Below, piece after piece: positions 34,397 to 43,025 of a stretch of 64,000 nucleotides of DNA (position 1 is the stretch's first letter; every line of letters begins with the position of its first letter). The position numbers and the translations under genes are program-made. The notes beneath the pieces were generated by a model that worked only from the letters and a program-made list of their open reading frames with translations, did not search any database and was not told where the DNA came from. Source of the stretch: Bradyrhizobium cytisi. GTDB taxonomy: Bacteria; Pseudomonadota; Alphaproteobacteria; Rhizobiales; Xanthobacteraceae. The stretch covers positions 1-64,000 of the forward strand of contig NZ_VSSR01000056.1 in the NCBI RefSeq assembly GCF_008123515.1, in the 5' to 3' direction.

Positions 34397-36418
34397 TTAT
34401 TGCTTGCGAGCGCGGGCGATCGCCCGCCGGGCAGCTTCGGCGACGCTTTGCGGCGTGATGCCGAATTCGCGGTAGAGCACCGGAGCCGGTGCCGAGGCAC
34501 CGAAGCCGCGCATGCCGACGAACTCGCCCTCAGCGCCGATCCAGCGATGCCAATCGCCGGCGACGGCCGCCTCGATGCCGACACGCGGCGCCGTGCCGAG
34601 AACCGCGGCGCGATAATCGTCCGGTTGCTCCTCGAACAGGGCGAAGCACGGCGCCGACACGACGGCGGCGCGGACATGCTCGGTCGCGAGCAGGCGAGCC
34701 GCTTCCAGCGCGATCGAGACTTCCGAGCCGGTCGCCACCAGTGTCACGTCGCGTCCGCCATCGGGCGAGACAATCACATAGGCGCCGCGCGCGACCCGGT
34801 TCCTGCCGCGCACATCGCTGCGGAAGGTCGGCAACGCTTGGCGCGACAGGCACAGCACGGACGGACGATCCTCCGATTCGAGCGCGCAGTCCCAGGCTTC
34901 CAGCGTCTCCACCGCATCGGCGGGACGGAACACGAGCAGGTTCGGAATGACGCGGAGAGCGGCGAGATGCTCGACCGGCTGATGCGTCGGACCATCCTCG
35001 CCGAGGCCGATGGAGTCGTGCGTCATCACATGGATGACACGCAGCCGCATCAGGGCCGCAAGGCGGATCGCCGGCCGGCTGTAGTCGGAGAAGGCGAGAA
35101 ACGTGCCGCCATAGGGAATGAAGCCGCCATGCACCGCGAGTCCGTTCATCGCAGCCGCCATGCCGTGCTCGCGAATGCCATAGTGGATGTAATCGCCGGC
35201 GAACGCGTCACGTCGGACAGGCGCCTGCGCCTTGGCATGCGTCAGGTTCGAATGTGTCAGGTCCGCGGAGCCGCCGACAAGTCCGGGAATCGTTCCCGCG
35301 ATGCCGTCGAGCACCTGTTGCGAGGCCTGTCGCGTCGCAAGCTTTGGACGCTCGGTGGCAAAGCGTTCGCGCAATTTCGCCGAGGCCTGGGCATAGGCGA
35401 TCGGCAGGGCAACCGACTTGCCCTCGATGAACAGGTCGCGCTGCTCGGGCGTCGCGCATTCGTAACGATCGAGCCAAGCGAGGCGATCCACTTGCCCACG
35501 CTGCCCAATCATCCGCCACGCCTTCAGGATCGGGATCGGCACCACGAACGGCTGATAGTCCCAGCCAAGCGTCCGCCGCGCCGCCGCGGTCTGCTCGGTG
35601 CCAAGCGGAGCGCCATGCGCCTTCTCGGTACCTTGTCGGTCCGGCGCGCCATAACCGATGATGGTGCGGCAGGCGATCAGCGACGGCCTTGCGCTCTCAC
35701 GTTCCTCTGCGATCGCCTGAGCAACAGCCTCGGGATCGTGCCCATCGACGCGGCGCACCGACCAGCCGGATGCAGCGAAGCGCGCCAGCTGGTCGTCCGA
35801 GGTCGCAAGCGAGGTCGGTCCGTCGATCGAGATGCCGTTGTCGTCGAACAGCACGATCAGGCGGCCAAGCTGGAGGTGACCTGCAAGCGAGATCGCCTCC
35901 TGGCTGATCCCTTCCATCAGGCACCCATCGCCTGATATCACATAGGTGAAGTGATCGACGAGGCCGTCGCCATGCCGCGCATTGGCCATACGCTCGGCGA
36001 GCGCCATACCCACGGCCGTCGCAATGCCCTGCCCCAGCGGGCCCGTCGTGGTCTCGACGCCCGGCGTGTGACCATATTCGGGATGGCCCGGCGTCTTCGA
36101 GCCCCATTGCCGGAACGCCTTGATGTCGTCGAGGCTGACATCGCCACCGGTCAGATGCAGCAGCGCATAGAGCAGCATCGAGCCGTGCCCGGCCGAGAGC
36201 ACGAAGCGGTCTCGATCCGGCCAATTGGGATGGGCCGAGTCGAACTTCAGGAAGCGCGAGAACAGCACCGTCGCAACATCGGCCATGCCCATCGGCAGGC
36301 CGGGATGGCCCGACTGCGATGTCTCGATGGCGTCGACCGCGAGGAAGCGGACGGCATTGGCGAGATCGGAGTGCGCGACCGCGGTGAGGTCGGCGTCGGC
36401 GTGGACGGAGATGTTCAT
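34397..36418 (-). CDS. cbbT: transketolase
   Basis: A 673-residue ThDP enzyme that moves two-carbon units between sugar phosphates in the Calvin cycle. The cofactor motif GDGCLMEGISQEAISLAG to DDNGISIDG, the SAGHGSMLLYALLHL segment and DSIGLGEDGPTHQP are all in place. Full length for the family. The cbbP stop lies 16 bases upstream of its ATG (36418 versus 36435), so they are co-transcribed. Confidence 0.96.
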   Translation of the reverse strand: MNISVHADADLTAVAHSDLANAVRFLAVDAIETSQSGHPGLPMGMADVATVLFSRFLKFDSAHPNWPDRDRFVLSAGHGSMLLYALLHLTGGDVSLDDIKAFRQWGSKTPGHPEYGHTPGVETTTGPLGQGIATAVGMALAERMANARHGDGLVDHFTYVISGDGCLMEGISQEAISLAGHLQLGRLIVLFDDNGISIDGPTSLATSDDQLARFAASGWSVRRVDGHDPEAVAQAIAEERESARPSLIACRTIIGYGAPDRQGTEKAHGAPLGTEQTAAARRTLGWDYQPFVVPIPILKAWRMIGQRGQVDRLAWLDRYECATPEQRDLFIEGKSVALPIAYAQASAKLRERFATERPKLATRQASQQVLDGIAGTIPGLVGGSADLTHSNLTHAKAQAPVRRDAFAGDYIHYGIREHGMAAAMNGLAVHGGFIPYGGTFLAFSDYSRPAIRLAALMRLRVIHVMTHDSIGLGEDGPTHQPVEHLAALRVIPNLLVFRPADAVETLEAWDCALESEDRPSVLCLSRQALPTFRSDVRGRNRVARGAYVIVSPDGGRDVTLVATGSEVSIALEAARLLATEHVRAAVVSAPCFALFEEQPDDYRAAVLGTAPRVGIEAAVAGDWHRWIGAEGEFVGMRGFGASAPAPVLYREFGITPQSVAEAARRAIARARKQ

Positions 36419-36434
36419 TGGATCCTCCCCTGGT

Positions 36435-37310
36435 TTACTTCAGGTTTCGCTTGCGCTCGATGAGCTGCATGATCAGCGGCGTCAGGATCAGCTGCATCGC
36501 CAGATCCAACTTCGCCCCCGGACACACGATGGAGTTCGCGCGCGACATAAAGCTGTGCGGCAGCATCGAGAGCAGATAGGGAAAGTCGATGCCGCGCGGA
36601 TTCTTGAAGCGGATCACGACCATCGATTCATCAGGCGTGGGGATCCAGCGCGCGATGAACGGATTGGACGTGTCCACCGTCGGCACGCGCTGGAAGTTGA
36701 TGTCGGTGTCGGTGAATTGCGGACAGATGTAGTGGATGTAATCCGGCATCCGCCGCAGAATCGTGTCGGTGACGGCCTCGGTCGAATAGCCGCGCGCGCT
36801 GCGGTCACGGTGCAGCTTCTGGATCCACTCGAGATTGATCACGGGCACGACGCCGATCTTGAGGTCGGCATAGCGCGCGACATTGACCTTGTCGGTAACC
36901 ACGGCGCCGTGCAGGCCCTCGTAGAACAGCAGGTCCGAGTTCTCGGGCAGCCGCGCCCATTCGGTGAAAGCACCGGGCGCGACGCCGTGCAGCGCGGATT
37001 CCTCGGCGTCGTGCACGTAGTGCCGCGTCACCGCGGTGCCGGTCTCGCCATAGTCGCGGAACGCGCGCTCCAGCTCCTCGAACAGATTGGTCTCCGGGCT
37101 GAAATGGCTGAAATGCTTGTTGCCGCGCTCGGCCTCCGTGGCCATCTGCGTGCGCATCTCGGTGCGGTCGTAGCGATGGAAGGCGTCGCCTTCGATGTAG
37201 ACGGCGTTGACCTTCTCGCGGAAGAAGATCTGCTCAAAGGTCTTCTTGACCGAGGTCGTTCCTGCGCCAGACGAGCCGGTGATGGAGATGATCGGATGCT
37301 TCCTGGACAT
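36435..37310 (-). CDS. cbbP: phosphoribulokinase
   Basis: A 291-residue kinase that makes ribulose 1,5-bisphosphate from ribulose 5-phosphate and ATP, the step unique to the Calvin cycle. P-loop GSSGAGTTS at residues 12-20, the substrate-site segment EGDAFHRYDRTEM and YEGLHGAVV. The length and absence of regulatory Cys pairs match the octameric, NADH-activated bacterial type. The ATG at 37310 gives the normal MSRKHPIISITG opening; the open frame to 37376 overlaps cbbF. Confidence 0.96.
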   Translation of the reverse strand: MSRKHPIISITGSSGAGTTSVKKTFEQIFFREKVNAVYIEGDAFHRYDRTEMRTQMATEAERGNKHFSHFSPETNLFEELERAFRDYGETGTAVTRHYVHDAEESALHGVAPGAFTEWARLPENSDLLFYEGLHGAVVTDKVNVARYADLKIGVVPVINLEWIQKLHRDRSARGYSTEAVTDTILRRMPDYIHYICPQFTDTDINFQRVPTVDTSNPFIARWIPTPDESMVVIRFKNPRGIDFPYLLSMLPHSFMSRANSIVCPGAKLDLAMQLILTPLIMQLIERKRNLK

Positions 37311-37323
37311 TCGTTGCCTCCCA

Positions 37324-38361
37324 TCACAACCGGAAGAAGCCGCGCCGCGCGAACAGCGGCGCCGAGACGCTGGCAACGAGCAGCGGATCGCAGTGCAGCT
37401 CGGCGACGCGCCGCACCTCGTTACTCGACCCCATGACCAGCGGCACGCGCTGGTGCAGGCTGTCCGCCGCGAGGTCGAGGACGCGCTCGCGCCCGGTCGA
37501 AGCGGAGCCGCCGGCCTGCTCGATAATCATCGCCATCGGATGGGCTTCGTAGGTCAAACGCAGGCGGCCGTCGCCATAGCCAGGACGCGCGTCAGAGGGA
37601 TAGAGGAAGATGCCGCCGCGGGTGAGGATGCGATAGGCCTCCGCGACGAGCGAGCCGATCCAGCGCATATTGAAATTATGGTTGGCGGGTCCGTCGACAC
37701 CGGCGAGGCATTCGTCGATGAAGGCACGCATCGGCGGGTCCCAATGCCGGCGGTTGGACGCATTGATCGCGAACTCGTCGCACGCCTCGGAGATCTGCAC
37801 GCTGCTGCGCGCGAGCCGGAAACAGCCGGCCTTGCGGTCGAGGGTGAAGATGTCGACACCGTCGCCGAGCGTCAGCACCAGCGAAGTCTGCGGGCCGTAG
37901 GTCACGAAGCCCGCGGCGAGCTGCGCCGAGCCGCGCTGATGGAAAGCGAGCGATAGGTCGTCCGGCGCGGGCAGAATCGAGAAGATCGTGCCGACGGTCA
38001 TGTTGAGATCGATGTTGGAGGAGCCGTCGAGCGGATCGATTGCGACGCAGATCTTTGCTTCGCGGTCTCCGATCTGCGGCTCGCGCATCTCCTCCGATGC
38101 CAGCGCCGCGACCGGCACCTTGCCGAGGCAGCGGCGCAGGATCGCATCCGCCTGGATGTCGAGATCGCGCTGGAGATCGCCGTCGCTGTTGCGGCCCGTG
38201 GTCAGGCCCGAGGCGTCCGCAAGATCGCCGGTGCTGATGAGGTCGGCGATCTCGATCGCGGCCGCCGCGATGGCATCGACTGCGGCCCCCACCGCCAGCG
38301 CGTGCGGTGCCGTCTCGGAATACCGTTGAAGGTGGTCGTCCAGCCTGAGTTGCCCGGTCAT
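37324..38361 (-). CDS. cbbF: fructose-1,6-bisphosphatase, class I
   Basis: A 345-residue phosphatase acting on fructose 1,6-bisphosphate (and often sedoheptulose 1,7-bisphosphate) in the Calvin cycle. The metal-binding core DPLDGSSNIDLN and the C-terminal YPSDARPGYGDGRLRLTYEA segment are intact, followed by the EQAGGSAS motif. First gene of the cbb operon, divergent from cbbR across 116 bases. Confidence 0.96.
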   Translation of the reverse strand: MTGQLRLDDHLQRYSETAPHALAVGAAVDAIAAAAIEIADLISTGDLADASGLTTGRNSDGDLQRDLDIQADAILRRCLGKVPVAALASEEMREPQIGDREAKICVAIDPLDGSSNIDLNMTVGTIFSILPAPDDLSLAFHQRGSAQLAAGFVTYGPQTSLVLTLGDGVDIFTLDRKAGCFRLARSSVQISEACDEFAINASNRRHWDPPMRAFIDECLAGVDGPANHNFNMRWIGSLVAEAYRILTRGGIFLYPSDARPGYGDGRLRLTYEAHPMAMIIEQAGGSASTGRERVLDLAADSLHQRVPLVMGSSNEVRRVAELHCDPLLVASVSAPLFARRGFFRL

Positions 38362-38477
38362 GCGTCCATCCCTTCTGGGCGCCGCATCCAGTTCCCTCCC
38401 CGGCGGAGGTCGGTGCGGTCGGTCCCGGCATAAGGAGATTGACAGGGGCAGCTTAATAAGGAAAATTTCTAATTATA
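38362..38477. promoter_or_regulatory. cbbF/cbbR divergent control region
   Basis: A 116-base region whose cbbR-proximal half is AT-rich (38451-38478). It contains the dyad GAAAATTTC at 38461-38469 within a TTAATAAGG...CTAATTATAA stretch, a plausible LysR-type (T-N11-A, TNA-rich) CbbR site controlling both directions. Confidence 0.6.
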
Positions 38478-39455
38478 ATGAGCGCCAAAGAATTTTCTTA
38501 TAGTGGTCCCGGCCATGCGGCGGCCCAGCTCCGGCATCTGACGATCCGGCAGTTGCGCTCGCTTGCGGCGCTTTCGGCCAAGGGCAGCGTCACCGCGGCC
38601 TCGACCCAACTCGGGCTGACCCAGCCGGCCGTAACCCAGCAGCTGAGGCAGCTCCAGGACCTCGCCGGCCTGCCGCTGGTGCAGCGGACCGGCGACGGCA
38701 TGCTGCTGACGGAGGCAGGCCGCGAGGTCCTGGCGCTCGCCGAGCGCGTCGAGGCCGCGATCACGGACTGTCAGGGCGCGCTCGACCTGCTCGCCGGAAG
38801 AACCGCCGGCACGGTGCATCTCGGCGCGGTCTCGACCGCGAAATATTTCGTGCCGCACGCAATCGCGGCATTCTCCAAGCGCTCACCGAAGATCGAGATC
38901 AAGCTGACTATCGGCAACCGCGAGGAGATCCGCGAGGCCATCCACGGCTACGAGCTCGATTTCGCGGTGATGGGTCGGCCACCGGCCGACGTCAGCGTCG
39001 ACGTACGCCAACTCGGGCGCAATCCGCACATCATCGTCGCGCGCAAGGGGCATTGGCTGGAGAAGGATTCGGGCCTCAGCCTGACCGATCTCGTGCACGA
39101 GACCTTCCTCACCCGCGAGCCGGGATCGGGCACACGCACGCTGATGGAGGGAATGTTCCAGAAGTCCGATCTCGAACCGATCATCGGCATGGAGATGAGC
39201 AGCAACGAGACCATCAAGCAGGCGGTGATCGCCGGACTCGGCATCGCCTTCATCTCGGCGCATACGGTGGCGCATGAGCTCGCCGAAGGCCGACTGATCG
39301 TGCTCGACGTCGCGGGCCTGCCGATTGTCCGGCAATGGTACGTGATCCGCCGCAGCGACAAGGTGCTGTTGCCACCGGCGCAGGCGATGTTCGATTTTTT
39401 GGGATCGGAAGGCGCGAATTATCTGCCCGAGGTGCCCGATTTCGGCGGGCGATAG
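38478..39455 (+). CDS. cbbR: LysR-type regulator CbbR
   Basis: A 325-residue LysR regulator activating the divergent cbb operon in response to Calvin cycle metabolites or NADPH. The HTH (HLTIRQLRSLAALSAKGSVT, SVTAASTQLGLTQPAVTQQL) lies at about 18-77, followed by the co-inducer domain with the typical TVHLGAVSTAKYFVPHAI opening. The start at 38478 leaves a 17-residue N-terminal extension compared with most CbbR proteins (which begin near MRHLTLRQL); the alternative is a later non-ATG start. Convergent with a small helical protein gene. Confidence 0.93.
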   Translation: MSAKEFSYSGPGHAAAQLRHLTIRQLRSLAALSAKGSVTAASTQLGLTQPAVTQQLRQLQDLAGLPLVQRTGDGMLLTEAGREVLALAERVEAAITDCQGALDLLAGRTAGTVHLGAVSTAKYFVPHAIAAFSKRSPKIEIKLTIGNREEIREAIHGYELDFAVMGRPPADVSVDVRQLGRNPHIIVARKGHWLEKDSGLSLTDLVHETFLTREPGSGTRTLMEGMFQKSDLEPIIGMEMSSNETIKQAVIAGLGIAFISAHTVAHELAEGRLIVLDVAGLPIVRQWYVIRRSDKVLLPPAQAMFDFLGSEGANYLPEVPDFGGR

Positions 39456-39558
39456 CGCCGCCGGCGCTTACCCATCAGCTTCATTGCGATCGTCGCCGCC
39501 AGAATGACGATGATCTGGAGGAGGCCCTTCGCTGACGTTCGCGTCGGATGGTTAACAA

Positions 39559-39768
39559 TCAGGCAGCGAGCGGCGTGGCGTAATCGGCGCGCGCGGCGAA
39601 ATAGGCCTCCAGCTCCGACAGCGCGCGGGCTTCCCACTCGCTGGCCTGCTGAAGCAGCGACCAGCGCTGGCCCGGCCGAAACGCCGCGGTCTGGCGATAG
39701 AGCGATGCGATGCCGCGGTAGCGGCGCACGTTCTCGAAAATGGCGTGTCCGTTGATTTGGCCGTTCAT
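39559..39768 (-). CDS. 69-residue helical protein (ENVRRYR family, copy 2)
   Basis: A paralogue of the protein at 28986-29198: IFENVRRYRGIASLYRQTAA, then RPGQRWSLLQQASEWEARAL, with an Ala-rich C-terminus. The ATG at 39768 has GAGGGAG about 11 bases upstream, in the same context (GA-ATACGAGGGAG) as copy 1 (ATGCGAGGGAGG). The two copies lie on either side of the cbb operon on the same strand. Function unknown. Confidence 0.68.
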   Translation of the reverse strand: MNGQINGHAIFENVRRYRGIASLYRQTAAFRPGQRWSLLQQASEWEARALSELEAYFAARADYATPLAA

Positions 39769-39907
39769 GTCGAAAAAACTCCCTCGTATTCCCACGGAGG
39801 AAATTGCGGCCAAATCTTTTTCGAAAAGTTAGCGGCGCGATCCAGCTGCACGGATGGTTGCCGGACTGTTGCCCGCGCGCAACGCGCACGCTCCGTACAA
39901 CACCTGA

Positions 39908-40327
39908 TTATTGCGAATTCGTTGCCGCGCTCTCGCCGGAGGATTTGAGTCCGCCGCGGCTGATGATCGTCATGCTCGCGCGGCAGAGATCGGCGAGGCC
40001 GATCAGGAGCACGGCCAGCAAGAAGAACAAGTTGATGGAATCCGCGCTCGCACTGGACAGCGGCGTGAACTCGAAGAAGGGCGGGATGAACGCCCACCAC
40101 ACCAGCGGAACAGTGAGCAGTGCGGCGAACACCGCTGCCGGTGCGCCCGCGACAATGCCGAGCACGAACAGGCTGGGCAGGAACGCCGCGAAGTAGAGCT
40201 TTGCGCCGAGCACAACGCAGACGGCTTGAAGCGCAGCCGACACCGCGACAACGACAAAACCGAGCACAAACGCCTGCCACGACCATGGCCGTACTCGCGG
40301 TACGCCATACAGTCCCGCACGCCTCAT
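39908..40327 (-). CDS. DUF4118-like membrane protein without a kinase
   Basis: A 139-residue membrane protein with four predicted helices (AFVLGFVVVAVSAALQAVCV; YFAAFLPSLFVLGIVAG; VFAALLTVPLVWWAF; INLFFLLAVLLIGLADL). The AKLYFAAFLPSLFVLGIVAG segment resembles the DUF4118 sensor domain of KdpD-type kinases, but no kinase part follows. It could be a stand-alone sensor module or an orphan. The hydrophilic tail ends SSGESAATNSQ. Assignment tentative. Confidence 0.65.
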   Translation of the reverse strand: MRRAGLYGVPRVRPWSWQAFVLGFVVVAVSAALQAVCVVLGAKLYFAAFLPSLFVLGIVAGAPAAVFAALLTVPLVWWAFIPPFFEFTPLSSASADSINLFFLLAVLLIGLADLCRASMTIISRGGLKSSGESAATNSQ

Positions 40328-40466
40328 AGGGCCTCCCCTGCCGCCGCTTAACCAGGCTGCTTGCGACCAAAGTACTACAGCTCAAGGGAATCCGCGAGAC
40401 GGAAATTGCACCCGCCGGGCCGCCGACCCAACCCTTGGTAAACGGCCACGGCACACAATCGTACCT

Positions 40467-41660
40467 CTATTCGGTTGCCGCGTAGATCAGGCTCGCGACC
40501 GGCAGCGCAAGGCCAATGGCCGAGGCCAGCGTCCAGCCGCCTTGCGCGAACGCCCAGGTGCCGAGCGCAGACCCGGCCGCACCGGCCGCGAAGAACGTCG
40601 CCATATAGAGCCCGTTGAGACGGCTGCGGTTCTCGTGCCCAAGCACGAAGATGGCCCGGAAGCCCACTATGACATTGCCCTGCACGCCGAAATCGATCGC
40701 AATCGCGGCAACGACGAGGCAGGCGAGATTGAGGACGGACCCGGCCGCGCCGACATGCGTCACCAGGAAGCCCAGGGCGACAAACAGCATCGCGGCGATC
40801 GTGGCGATGCGGCTATGGCCGCGATCGGCCAGCCGTCCTGCGATCGGCGCCGCGAACACGCCGGACACGCCGGCGAGCGCGAACAGGGCGATGCCGCTCT
40901 GCGTGAAGCCGAACTGGCTCGCGAGCTGGAGCGGCACCACCGTCCAGAACAGGGTGAAGGCGCCGAACAGGCCGGCCTGATAGAGCGCACGGCGCCGCAA
41001 GAGCGGCGTCGCGCGCACCAGATGCGGCATCGACAGCAGCAGCGCGCCGTAATGCATCCGGGCCACCGGCCTGCGTTTCGGCAGCGTGAGACGCAGCACG
41101 ACCGCGAGCACGATCATCAACGCTGCCGAGCCGAAGAACACCGCATGCCACGACAGCGCCGCCGTGACGAAGCTCGACACCGGCCGCGCCAGCATGATTC
41201 CGAGCATCAATCCGGTCGAGACGTTGCCGACGACGCGGCCGCGAATGGCCTCCGGCGCGAGATGGGCGGCATAGGGAATGATGACCTGCACCGCCACCGA
41301 GCCGAGGCCGATGAACAGCGCGGCAATCAGGAACGGCAGCGCATGGGTCGCAAACGCGGCCGCGAGCAGCGCCGCCGCACCGAGCGTGATGACGGTGCAG
41401 ATCAGCATGCGGTTCTCGACAAGATCGCCGAGCGGCACGATGAAGAGCAAGCCGGTGCCGTAACCGATCTGCGTCATGGTCACGATCAGGCCGGCGGCGG
41501 CATGCGACAGGCCGAGCGCGGCGCTGATCGGGGCGATCAGCGGCTGGGCGTAGTAGATGTTGGCGGCGACCATGCCACAGGCCGCGGCAAGCACGAAGGT
41601 CAGTCGTTGCGACACGGCATCCGGCTCGGGTGCGGCGTCGATCGTGGCATTCATCGTCAT
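40467..41660 (-). CDS. MFS exporter (12-helix)
   Basis: A 397-residue major facilitator of the DHA1 type with the family loop motif in GDLVENRMLICTVI and a central hydrophilic loop (LPKRRPVARMHYGA). The start MTMNATIDAAPEPDAVSQRL has a short cytosolic head. A TetR gene lies just upstream on the same strand, and both genes are preceded by the same dyad, so this exporter is probably induced when its TetR binds a substrate. The substrate is unknown (arabinose/drug type efflux is typical of close relatives). Confidence 0.88.
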   Translation of the reverse strand: MTMNATIDAAPEPDAVSQRLTFVLAAACGMVAANIYYAQPLIAPISAALGLSHAAAGLIVTMTQIGYGTGLLFIVPLGDLVENRMLICTVITLGAAALLAAAFATHALPFLIAALFIGLGSVAVQVIIPYAAHLAPEAIRGRVVGNVSTGLMLGIMLARPVSSFVTAALSWHAVFFGSAALMIVLAVVLRLTLPKRRPVARMHYGALLLSMPHLVRATPLLRRRALYQAGLFGAFTLFWTVVPLQLASQFGFTQSGIALFALAGVSGVFAAPIAGRLADRGHSRIATIAAMLFVALGFLVTHVGAAGSVLNLACLVVAAIAIDFGVQGNVIVGFRAIFVLGHENRSRLNGLYMATFFAAGAAGSALGTWAFAQGGWTLASAIGLALPVASLIYAATE

Positions 41661-41694
41661 TCCAAACTCTCCGGCACGTCAAAGTCTCCAGATA

Positions 41695-41714
41695 TAGGAA
41701 ACGATCATTTCCTA
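41695..41714. promoter_or_regulatory. TetR-type operator before the MFS gene
   Basis: TAGGAAA-CGATCA-TTTCCTA, a perfect 7-6-7 inverted repeat 35 bases before the exporter start. A near-identical dyad precedes the tetR gene (42359-42378), which strongly suggests one regulator binding both. Confidence 0.7.
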
Positions 41715-41727
41715 ATTTGACTAATGT

Positions 41728-42348
41728 TCAGGCAAGCAGCTTCATCGCGACGCCGGCCAGGCGCTCGCAGTCGAGCGGCAGGCGCACCTTGCCGACGACG
41801 CGCAGGCCCTGCGTCATGCAGATCATCAGCCGCGCGGTGTCGTCCGCTTCGACATGGTCCGGAATCGAGCCGTCCGCCTGCCCTTCGCGAATGAGGCCGG
41901 CGATGAAGTTCTCGTTGGTCTTGAGCTGCGCCGTGACGCGCGCCCGCATCACCGGATCGACCGCCGACAGCTCGACCGCACTGCCGACCACGATGCAGCC
42001 GCGGCGCCCCTCGCTGCCCTGGGAGTGCTCGACATAGGACAGCAGCACGTTGCGCAATTTTTCGCGGCCGTTCGCACCCCGCGCCGCCGCGGCGCGGGTC
42101 TGCTCCCCGCGCACCGTGGCGTAACGTTCGAAGGCGGCGAGGAACACGGCATGCTTGTCGCGAAACGCCTTGTAGACGCTGCCCGTGGCAAGCCGCATCG
42201 CGGCGGTCAGCTCTCCGATCGAGGTGGCATGATAGCCGCGCTCGCAAAACACCCGGATCGCGCCGTCGAGGGCCGTCTCCATGTCAAACTCCCGGGGACG
42301 GCCCGGCGGCTGGGGAGAAGATTGAGACTGACGTGCGGATTTTTGCAT
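41728..42348 (-). CDS. TetR-family regulator
   Basis: A 206-residue TetR regulator. The HTH (FCERGYHATSIGELTAAMRL, ATGSVYKAFRDKHAVF) lies at about 33-75, with a Gln/Ser-rich N-terminal tail. The C-terminal ligand domain has one Cys region (RGCIVVGSAVELSA) typical of the C-terminal AcrR-like group. It lies upstream of the MFS exporter on the same strand, and both carry the TAGGAAA..TTTCCTA operator, so it should repress itself and the exporter. Confidence 0.9.
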   Translation of the reverse strand: MQKSARQSQSSPQPPGRPREFDMETALDGAIRVFCERGYHATSIGELTAAMRLATGSVYKAFRDKHAVFLAAFERYATVRGEQTRAAAARGANGREKLRNVLLSYVEHSQGSEGRRGCIVVGSAVELSAVDPVMRARVTAQLKTNENFIAGLIREGQADGSIPDHVEADDTARLMICMTQGLRVVGKVRLPLDCERLAGVAMKLLA

Positions 42349-42358
42349 TGCGGGATAA

Positions 42359-42378
42359 TAGGGAATAATCGTTTCCTA
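42359..42378. promoter_or_regulatory. TetR-type operator before tetR
   Basis: TAGGGAA-TAATCG-TTTCCTA, the same 20-base dyad as at 41695-41714 with one arm mismatch, ending 11 bases before the tetR start codon. Confidence 0.68.
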
Positions 42379-42447
42379 ATCAAGACACCTGGTTGTGATT
42401 GGGAGGATGGGGACGGGCAGGCTTGCGATGCTGACGCGGCCAGTCCC

Positions 42448-42577
42448 GTCATCCTGAGGCGCGCGTTCGGCGGCGCATGCGCCGCTGAACAAGCCTCGAA
42501 GGATGAACGGCCGAGATGACGCAGCCGGGCCGTCGCCCTTCGAGGGCCGCTGAAAAAGCGGCCACCTCAGGGTGACG
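42448..42577. repeat. REP-like intergenic repeat
   Basis: Begins CGTCATCCTGAGG and ends CCTCAGGGTGACG, with inner segments CCTCGAAGGATGA and CCTTCGAGGGCCGC. Imperfect palindrome of a style widespread in bacterial intergenic regions. Confidence 0.6.
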
Positions 42578-42609
42578 GTGAGAGATTTGAGCTCGCCGCT
42601 CTCTCCATT

Positions 42610-42689
42610 CGTCATTGCGAGCGCAGCGAAGCAATCCAGAGTCTTTCCGCGGTGACCGTCTGGATTGCTTCGCTGCGCTCGCAATGACG
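42610..42689. repeat. 31-base perfect inverted repeat, family A
   Basis: Arms 42610-42640 and 42659-42689 are perfect complements (CGTCATTGCGAGCGCAGCGA at the outer end). A second, less perfect member of the same family lies at 45297-45381. Confidence 0.85.
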
Positions 42690-42780
42690 GAGCAAGGTGC
42701 GGCATCGCGGTTTCCAACTCGCATCTCAATCGCAGACACACGCTCGCATCCTCGCGGCATATTCCGCCCGAGCTATGCTC

Positions 42781-43025
42781 TCTCCGTTACACCCTCATGA
42801 AAGAGGGCGCAGGGAAGGCCGGGTGCTGACCTCGCACCCACGGTCCGCTGTGCGCAAGTAGCGCAAGGAAAAATGCACAGCGGCAATGACCACGACGCCT
42901 TCAGTTCGTAGGGGGTTGGCGTCAGCGTAACCCACCTCTTTGGTTTCCGCATCGAGAGAAGTGGTGGGTTACGCCGCGCGGACTGCGCTTCGCGCAACCG
43001 CGAGGCTAAACCCACCCTACGCAGC
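42781..43025. repeat. composite intergenic repeat region, family B
   Basis: Contains an outer CGTAGGG/CCCTACG pair (42907-42913 and 43015-43021) and an inner perfect 12-base GCGTAACCCACC pair (42925-42936 and 42963-42974). The stretch 42781-42906 (GCAGGGAAGGCCGGGTGCTG onward) has no gene; it resembles sequence I associate with repeated intergenic regions in Bradyrhizobium. Confidence 0.6.

Noticed and set aside
34400..35935. Long plus-strand frame (511 codons) antisense to cbbT
   Set aside because: It is a mirror of a well-supported transketolase gene; Arg/Ala-rich with no domain, as expected of antisense frames in high-GC DNA.
39419..39550. Small membrane peptide (LLQIIVILAATIAMKLMGKR) on the minus strand after cbbR
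   Set aside because: No valid start codon before the helix, and it overlaps the cbbR end.
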